A stretch of 61,334 nucleotides of DNA from Hyphomonadaceae bacterium (lineage in GTDB: Bacteria; Pseudomonadota; Alphaproteobacteria; Caulobacterales; Hyphomonadaceae). Both the position numbers and the translations under genes were made by a program. The notes beneath the pieces are model-generated. The model had not been told where the DNA came from, did no database searches, and worked only from the letters and a program-made list of their open reading frames with translations. Below, in pieces: positions 56,634-61,334 of this stretch (its first letter is position 1; every line of letters starts with the position of its first letter). The stretch covers positions 1 to 61,334 of the forward strand of contig JANQQC010000023.1 of assembly GCA_028285145.1 (NCBI GenBank), in the 5' to 3' direction.

Positions 56634-58499
56634 CTACCCTTCGACGTCGGCCGGACACGGTTCGGCGTCGAATCTTAGGCCGATGAAGGCGACTGGATCG
56701 CCATTCGAATAATTGAGCGCATAGCGCGGGTTCGTCTGGATGATGCAACGGCCCTGCGCCTGCGCTTCGGCTGTCAGCGTCTCAAGCGCCTGCTGACCGG
56801 CTTCCTCTTCCATGTTGAGCAGGAAGACCATCGGATAGGTGTCTTCTTCCTCAGGCAAGGCCACAACCGTCTCAGGCGGATGCAAATTCTGCGTGCCGAG
56901 GGTCATCACATAGCTGGGCTCGGCATAACCGACCGCCTGAACGCGGTCCGGGCCGATCAAGCCGTCTGAGCATTGCTGTCCGGGAATGCCGCAGGCTTCG
57001 GCAAGCGCCATCTGCGCGGTCACCGTCGGTTGGACCCAAAGCTGGCTCGGGATGAAAACTGCACGCGCATGCCAGCCGATCACGATGCTCGCGAGCACAC
57101 CTAGCAGAACTGCCTGCCCGATCCGCCGAACCGCGAACGTGGCGATGGCGGCGAGTGTCAGCGCGAGACCGATGCCCCACAGCCAGAGCGGATAGGACAG
57201 CGCCTGACTCCAGCTTTCGAGAACAACATCCGGCGTCGCGGTGGTGAAATCCGAAGCCGCGTCAGCCATCAGCAGATGATCGAGCCCGGGATAAGACACG
57301 GCAAGCAAGGCTCCGCCGCCAAGCGCGAACAGGACCAGAGAGGTCCATCGCGACACCGGAGCCCGCGCGCCCGACATCATCTGAAGCGCCGCATAACCGC
57401 AAAGTAGGCCGAACGCCGGATAGGCCGGAAGGATGTAATGGCTGAGCTTGGTCAGCAGCAGTTCGAAGAAAATCCAGGTCGGCACGGCCCACGCCACAAG
57501 GAATTTCAGGCCCTGAATGACATCATCCTTGCCATCATGGACCAGCGGGCCGCGCGAGACTTCGTCCAGCGAGGTGATCGACTGGCGCAGATTGAAGGCG
57601 CGCGAGCGCAGCTCCTTCCAGGTCAGAACGATCATCGGAATGAAGAGCAGCGAGCCGGGAAAGAACCAGGCCGGAATGTGCAGCAAATGATAGCCGGGCA
57701 GGCCGCCATGACCTTCAGAAGCCGAGACAAGCTTGTCTCTTAAATCTTTGCCGACCGCGCCTTGGACATATTGCCCGTCGGTTGCAAGCTGGATCCAGAT
57801 GAACCATGGCAAGACCAGCAGCACGAAGAGCAAAGGCCCCGGCCACCAGAGCAGGACTTTCATCCACTCCCAGTTCCGGCCATCCCAGACATAGAGCACA
57901 GCCATGGCAAATACGGCCACCATCGGCGTGACCGGCCCTTTGATCAGGAAACCGAGGCCCATGGCCGCCCAGAACAGGATGGCGATCTTCTTGTCATTGT
58001 CCTGCCGGATATAGAGCCGCGCGAGCGCGCCCATGCCGAGCGTTGTCAGGAAAACGAGGACACCGTCTGTCTTTGATATGTGCGCTTCGGAGGTCAGCAG
58101 CAGCGTCGACCCGAACAACGCAGCCCCGATAAACGCCGCGCGTCGCCCGATCAGGATCATCCCGCACCAGAAGGTCGCGAGTGTCGCCAGCGCAGCACCG
58201 ATCCAGCTGGGTACGCGATAGGTCCAGATTTCGGTGCGATCGCCTTCGCCCAGCAGGGCCGATGATCCGGCCTGCAACCAGTGAATGCCGGCGGGCTTCT
58301 TGTTGCGCAGCTCATCCTGATAACGGATCCGAATATAGTCCTCGGTTTCCAGCATCTGCTTGGAGGCCTGGGCAAAGCGGCTCTCGTCGCGATCGAGCGC
58401 TGGCAGGGAGAAAACGCCTGGCGCAGCGGCAGTGAACGTGATCAGAAACAGGAGCGCCCAAGCTTTCCAACCGATCGAGATACGATCAAGAAATTCCAT
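56634..58499 (-). CDS. GT39/GT83 (ArnT-like) membrane glycosyltransferase
   Basis: 621 residues with about 12 hydrophobic helices. The first periplasmic loop has 'LPALDRDESRFAQASKQMLE' (20), with the acidic pair typical of ArnT/PMT enzymes, and 'RNKKPAGIHWLQAGSSALLG' (20), the K-P-x-x-x-W motif. The C-terminal periplasmic domain has 'QRGRCI'-like segments and ends soluble. It would transfer a sugar from a polyprenyl carrier to lipid A or another acceptor. It is divergent from a GT2 that could make such a carrier (128 bp apart). Confidence 0.88.
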   Translation of the reverse strand: MEFLDRISIGWKAWALLFLITFTAAAPGVFSLPALDRDESRFAQASKQMLETEDYIRIRYQDELRNKKPAGIHWLQAGSSALLGEGDRTEIWTYRVPSWIGAALATLATFWCGMILIGRRAAFIGAALFGSTLLLTSEAHISKTDGVLVFLTTLGMGALARLYIRQDNDKKIAILFWAAMGLGFLIKGPVTPMVAVFAMAVLYVWDGRNWEWMKVLLWWPGPLLFVLLVLPWFIWIQLATDGQYVQGAVGKDLRDKLVSASEGHGGLPGYHLLHIPAWFFPGSLLFIPMIVLTWKELRSRAFNLRQSITSLDEVSRGPLVHDGKDDVIQGLKFLVAWAVPTWIFFELLLTKLSHYILPAYPAFGLLCGYAALQMMSGARAPVSRWTSLVLFALGGGALLAVSYPGLDHLLMADAASDFTTATPDVVLESWSQALSYPLWLWGIGLALTLAAIATFAVRRIGQAVLLGVLASIVIGWHARAVFIPSQLWVQPTVTAQMALAEACGIPGQQCSDGLIGPDRVQAVGYAEPSYVMTLGTQNLHPPETVVALPEEEDTYPMVFLLNMEEEAGQQALETLTAEAQAQGRCIIQTNPRYALNYSNGDPVAFIGLRFDAEPCPADVEG

Positions 58500-58627
58500 G
58501 GCTCCCGTTTATCGCGGGTCGAGGGCGATGTCTCTTGTGAAGTTCGGTGCGCTGTAGCCCATCCGCACTGCGAGGTTTCGTCTGCTCGCGGATTTGAGTA
58601 AGGGGAGCGGTCCATCGGAGCACCGCC

Positions 58628-59359
58628 TTGACCCAGTCCCTCGAATTCTCCGTCGTCGTGCCAGTTCACAATGAAGCCGGAAATGTTGGCCCGCTTGCCA
58701 GCGAGATCGCTGCCGCGCTCGATGGGCGCAGCTATGAGATGATCTTTGTCGACGATGCCTCGACCGACGACACTCGCGCTGAGCTGGCCGAGTTGAAAGC
58801 GGCCCACCCGCAATTGCGCGTGCTCAGCCACCGCTCCAATGCCGGCCAGTCCCGGGGCATTCGCACCGGCGTTCTGGCCGCCAAAGGTGCCATCGTCGGA
58901 ACGCTGGACGGCGACGGGCAGAATGATCCAGCCGACCTGCCCGCGCTGTACCGCGCACTGACCCGCGCCGATGCACCCGGCGATCTCAAAATGGTCATGG
59001 GCCGGCGGGCAAACCGGAAAGATACGGCGTGGAAACGCTTTGGCAGCCGTGTCGGGAATGGCATCCGCAAACGCCTCCTGAAAGATGACTGCACCGACAG
59101 CGGATGCGGCATCAAGGTGATGTACAGGGACGCTTATCTCCTTCTCCCTTATTTCGATCACATGCACCGCTACATGCCAGCGTTGATGGGCGCGGAAGGA
59201 TTTGGCGTCGAGTTTCGCGACGTGAACCACCGCGAGCGCGGCACTGGTGCCTCCAAATACACCAATCTCGGACGGCTCTGGGCAGCACTTTCCGATTTGC
59301 GAGGCGTGATGTGGCTAATCCGCAGGCGGCGAAATCCAAAAGGCGCTGACGAGATTTGA
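58628..59359 (+). CDS. Family 2 glycosyltransferase, DPM1/ArnC-like
   Basis: 243 residues, GT-A only with no clear membrane tail. Motifs: 'VVVPVHNEAGNVGPLASEI', 'FVDDASTDDTRAEL', 'NAGQSRGIRTGVLAAKG' and 'GTLDGDGQNDPADLPALY', then 'DSGCGIKVMYRDAYLLLP', which is the polyprenyl-phosphate synthase loop. It likely makes a polyprenyl-phosphate sugar for the divergent GT39 enzyme. No ATG or GTG exists between the in-frame stop at 58595 and the domain; TTG 58628 follows CGGAG by seven bases and is the probable start. Confidence 0.85.
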   Translation: MTQSLEFSVVVPVHNEAGNVGPLASEIAAALDGRSYEMIFVDDASTDDTRAELAELKAAHPQLRVLSHRSNAGQSRGIRTGVLAAKGAIVGTLDGDGQNDPADLPALYRALTRADAPGDLKMVMGRRANRKDTAWKRFGSRVGNGIRKRLLKDDCTDSGCGIKVMYRDAYLLLPYFDHMHRYMPALMGAEGFGVEFRDVNHRERGTGASKYTNLGRLWAALSDLRGVMWLIRRRRNPKGADEI

Positions 59360-59546
59360 CCCTGTTTCGGCTCGCCGGACAGGCGTGGATGCGGTAAATG
59401 GTGGTTAACGAAGCCTTTACGGGTCAGTTAGCATGTCAGGTTCAAGACACGTTTTCGCGGCCTTTGCCGCCTCGAAAGTGGAACAGAAGCGGGAACGCGA
59501 TCAGGCCGCTCGAAATGACGACCCTCAGAATGAGAGAGGAAGTGCG

Positions 59547-60026
59547 ATGCGCATCTTATTTGGAGTTTTCCCCCTGCTGGCCGTTCCAGTGGCGATTTAT
59601 GTTCTAATGGCCTTTGGCTTTGGCGGGACCGTCGCACCGCCGCCGGACGGCCTGCCGGCCGATGCCGTGATGCCGCAGGTCGCACCGCTTCAGGCAACAC
59701 TCGATAATGTCATGATGACCCTTCCGATGATTTCCGGCGTGAACTGGGAATTGAAGGTTGGCGACGTGCTTATGCTGCTCGCTATCGCATTCCTGTTCCT
59801 GGAAGTCCTGAAATCGACTTCGACGGGCACTGCAACGATCATTAATCACGCCGTCTCCATGCTTCTTTTCATCGCCTGTCTGGTGCTCTTCCTGCTCGGA
59901 CAGGACTTTGCGACCTCGACCTTCTTCATGCTCACCGTGATCACCCTGCTCGATGTGCTGGCCGGTGTGGTTGTGACCATCATAGCTGCAAGGCGCGACT
60001 TCGGCGTCGCTGAAGGCATCGGCTAA
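59547..60026 (+). CDS. Four-helix membrane protein of unknown function
   Basis: 159 residues. Hydrophobic segments at about 3-26, 72-90, 97-117 and 120-145; the loop between the first two carries 'APPPDGLPADAVMPQVAP', proline-rich and probably periplasmic. No motif is recognised. I choose ATG 59547 because GAGAGAGGAAG lies just upstream; an in-frame ATG at 59433 would add 38 residues of unlikely composition. It lies 187 bp downstream of the GT2 gene on the same strand and converges with the next gene. It looks like a real gene from its clean hydrophobicity and start. Confidence 0.6.
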   Translation: MRILFGVFPLLAVPVAIYVLMAFGFGGTVAPPPDGLPADAVMPQVAPLQATLDNVMMTLPMISGVNWELKVGDVLMLLAIAFLFLEVLKSTSTGTATIINHAVSMLLFIACLVLFLLGQDFATSTFFMLTVITLLDVLAGVVVTIIAARRDFGVAEGIG

Positions 60027-60031
60027 AACCG

Positions 60032-61189
60032 CTACGACATGAGCGACATGTAAGCGGCCATGACGAGCGACATGCCGCGCGTGTCGCCGACAAGGCCGGG
60101 CTCCATGCGGTTCATGACATAGGAAATGCACAGCTGCGCATCCTGATCGATCAGCACGATCGAGCCGCCATAGCCACCCCAGAAGCAGATGCGCTTGTTC
60201 GGTCCCATCGGCATGTCCGGGTTGGAAATGCCGTACCCCATGCCGAAGGTCATCGGAATGCCAAGCACGAGATCGACGCCATTGGCCTGTTGTTCAAAGA
60301 TTCGCGCGGTGCCCTCCTCCGACATCAGCCTTTTGCCGAAGGCTTCTCCGCCATTTGCCATCGCCGTCTGCGCACGAACGATGCTGCGGGCATTACCATG
60401 GCCATTAGCAGCCGGAATCTCAGCCTTGCGCCACGCCTCCGTGAATGTGGCGGAGACATCAACGGCCGGATTTACGAAGGTGCGCGAAGCAATGGAGCCA
60501 TCTGCATCGACCTGTATCGGGTCTGGCGGCGGAGTGAGATCGCAGATGCGCGGGAAACAAGCCTCCGGTGTGCCGATATGGAAGTCGGCCTCCACAGGCT
60601 CGGCGATTTCCTGCCGGAAGAAGTCACCGATTGACTGGCCAGTCACCCGGCGCACAACTTCACCGATGAGGTGGCCCTGAGTCAGCGCGTGATAGCCTGA
60701 CGCCGTTCCGGGCTCCCACCAAGGGGCCTGCGCAGCCAGCGCCCCGGTCATCCAGGCCCAGTCATAAAGCGCATCGCCAGAGACAGGCTCGTCCATGCCA
60801 GAGAGCCCGGCCGAATGGGACAGGAAATGACGGACCTCGACCTTGTCTTTCCCGTTCGCGGCGAATTCCGGCCAGTAGTGAGAAACGGGCGCGTGGAGAT
60901 CGACCGCGCCGCGATCCGCCAGCAGCAGCAGGGACATGGCCGCCATGGTCTTGGTGCTCGACCAGACATTGATAATGGTGTCTTCGGCCCATTCCTCTGT
61001 CTTGTCCCGGGAGGTATGCCCGCCCCAGAGGTCGACGACGAAGTCGCCCTCATGGGTGATCGCGACGCTCGCGCCGATATCGTCCTGCATCAGGAAGTTG
61101 TTTTCAAAAGCGGTCTTCACAGGCGTGAAGCGCGGGGCGCACGTGCCATGGATCGGTGTCAAATCAGGAGAGTCCTCAAGCGGGTTCAA
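60032..61189 (-). CDS. Class-C beta-lactamase-like serine hydrolase (EstB-like)
   Basis: 385 residues. The catalytic SxxK tetrad is SSTK at 77-80 ('VWSSTKTMAAMSLLLL') and 'SGYHALTQGHLIGEV' is the YxN-equivalent segment; 'FCWGGYGGSIVLID' is the third motif. Such proteins are usually esterases rather than beta-lactamases. The N-terminal 'HGTCAPRFTPVKTAFENNF' is conserved in the family, so the start must lie before it; the only in-frame start codon before a stop is TTG 61189, with no good ribosome-binding site. The 145 bp beyond to the window end show nothing I recognise. Confidence 0.85.
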   Translation of the reverse strand: MNPLEDSPDLTPIHGTCAPRFTPVKTAFENNFLMQDDIGASVAITHEGDFVVDLWGGHTSRDKTEEWAEDTIINVWSSTKTMAAMSLLLLADRGAVDLHAPVSHYWPEFAANGKDKVEVRHFLSHSAGLSGMDEPVSGDALYDWAWMTGALAAQAPWWEPGTASGYHALTQGHLIGEVVRRVTGQSIGDFFRQEIAEPVEADFHIGTPEACFPRICDLTPPPDPIQVDADGSIASRTFVNPAVDVSATFTEAWRKAEIPAANGHGNARSIVRAQTAMANGGEAFGKRLMSEEGTARIFEQQANGVDLVLGIPMTFGMGYGISNPDMPMGPNKRICFWGGYGGSIVLIDQDAQLCISYVMNRMEPGLVGDTRGMSLVMAAYMSLMS

Positions 61190-61334
61190 GAAGCGGGGCG
61201 CAGCCTATGGAGGATGCAGACACGCCGCAATGGCAAGGCCAGCACGTTTGCCCGGCCTGTGCGAGGCACATCCGGTGGGAGAGTTGGGTTTTGGGTAAAG
61301 TGGCGGGGCTAGCCGGGGTCGAGGAGCGGGCGTG

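Overview
The window is high-GC (about 60-63% by eye), compact chromosomal DNA from an alphaproteobacterium. The best fit is Caulobacterales/Hyphomonadaceae or a relative such as Parvularculales. Evidence: a SciP (DUF1153) cell-cycle regulator beside a FliF-like gene, a DUF4167 protein, a RodZ-like/IspG pair, LysC next to PtsP, UbiG, a bacterial arginyl/leucyl transferase (Bpt), MotB, and a yidD/IscU-like/thrS cluster. I saw no tRNA, rRNA, CRISPR array, insertion sequence, integrase or phage gene. This looks like core genome with a few accessory functions, not a mobile island. No single cassette stands out as an unmistakable new system.

Layout. 1-850: a fold-back inverted repeat at the extreme left end, a small FliF-like membrane protein cut by it, and sciP. 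1024-5164: mnmA, then an oligosaccharyltransferase-like GT-C membrane protein divergent from a dolichol-phosphate-mannose-synthase-like GT2. 5168-9327: clpB behind a good heat-shock (sigma-32 type) promoter, and a RimB-like/RimK-like fusion. 9457-12906: amidohydrolase, TetR regulator divergent from a VOC protein, DUF3224 and DUF4167 proteins. 13069-16806: prfA-prmC, MAPEG protein, glucuronoyl-esterase-like lipoprotein. 16909-22667: ispG, RodZ-like gene, ptsP, lysC. 22758-30859: ubiG-DUF924, S9 peptidase, crotonase, extensin-like protein, parC, lemA. 30856-38421: crotonase, a TakP-like TRAP transporter (dctPQM), bpt, SLC13 permease, motB. 38565-43791: a 3-hydroxyisobutyrate-dehydrogenase-like gene, polA, and a PAS-GAF-GGDEF diguanylate cyclase. 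44194-48768: a MoxR ATPase/VWA pair, a sirtuin, an M20 hydrolase. 48834-55783: crotonase, GT2, thrS, yidD, IscU-like scaffold, exoD, SixA-like phosphatase, cysS. 55992-61189: folE, GT39 (ArnT-like) divergent from GT2, a four-helix membrane protein and a class-C beta-lactamase-like hydrolase.

How the genes fit together. Most are housekeeping: translation (prfA, prmC, thrS, cysS, mnmA), replication/topology (polA, parC), protein quality control (clpB, bpt), isoprenoid, lysine, ubiquinone and folate pathways. Envelope sugar chemistry recurs at three places (2299-5164, 49639-50451, 56634-59359). Motility and the motile/sessile switch are touched by sciP, the FliF-like gene, motB and the diguanylate cyclase.

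Genes are packed tightly. Same-strand neighbours often overlap by ATGA/GTGA or TAATG. Four of nine convergent pairs end in the same 4-bp CTAG, so both TAG stops lie on top of each other. Start sites were chosen from Shine-Dalgarno quality and family alignment from memory. All functional names come from motif recognition, not from database searches.
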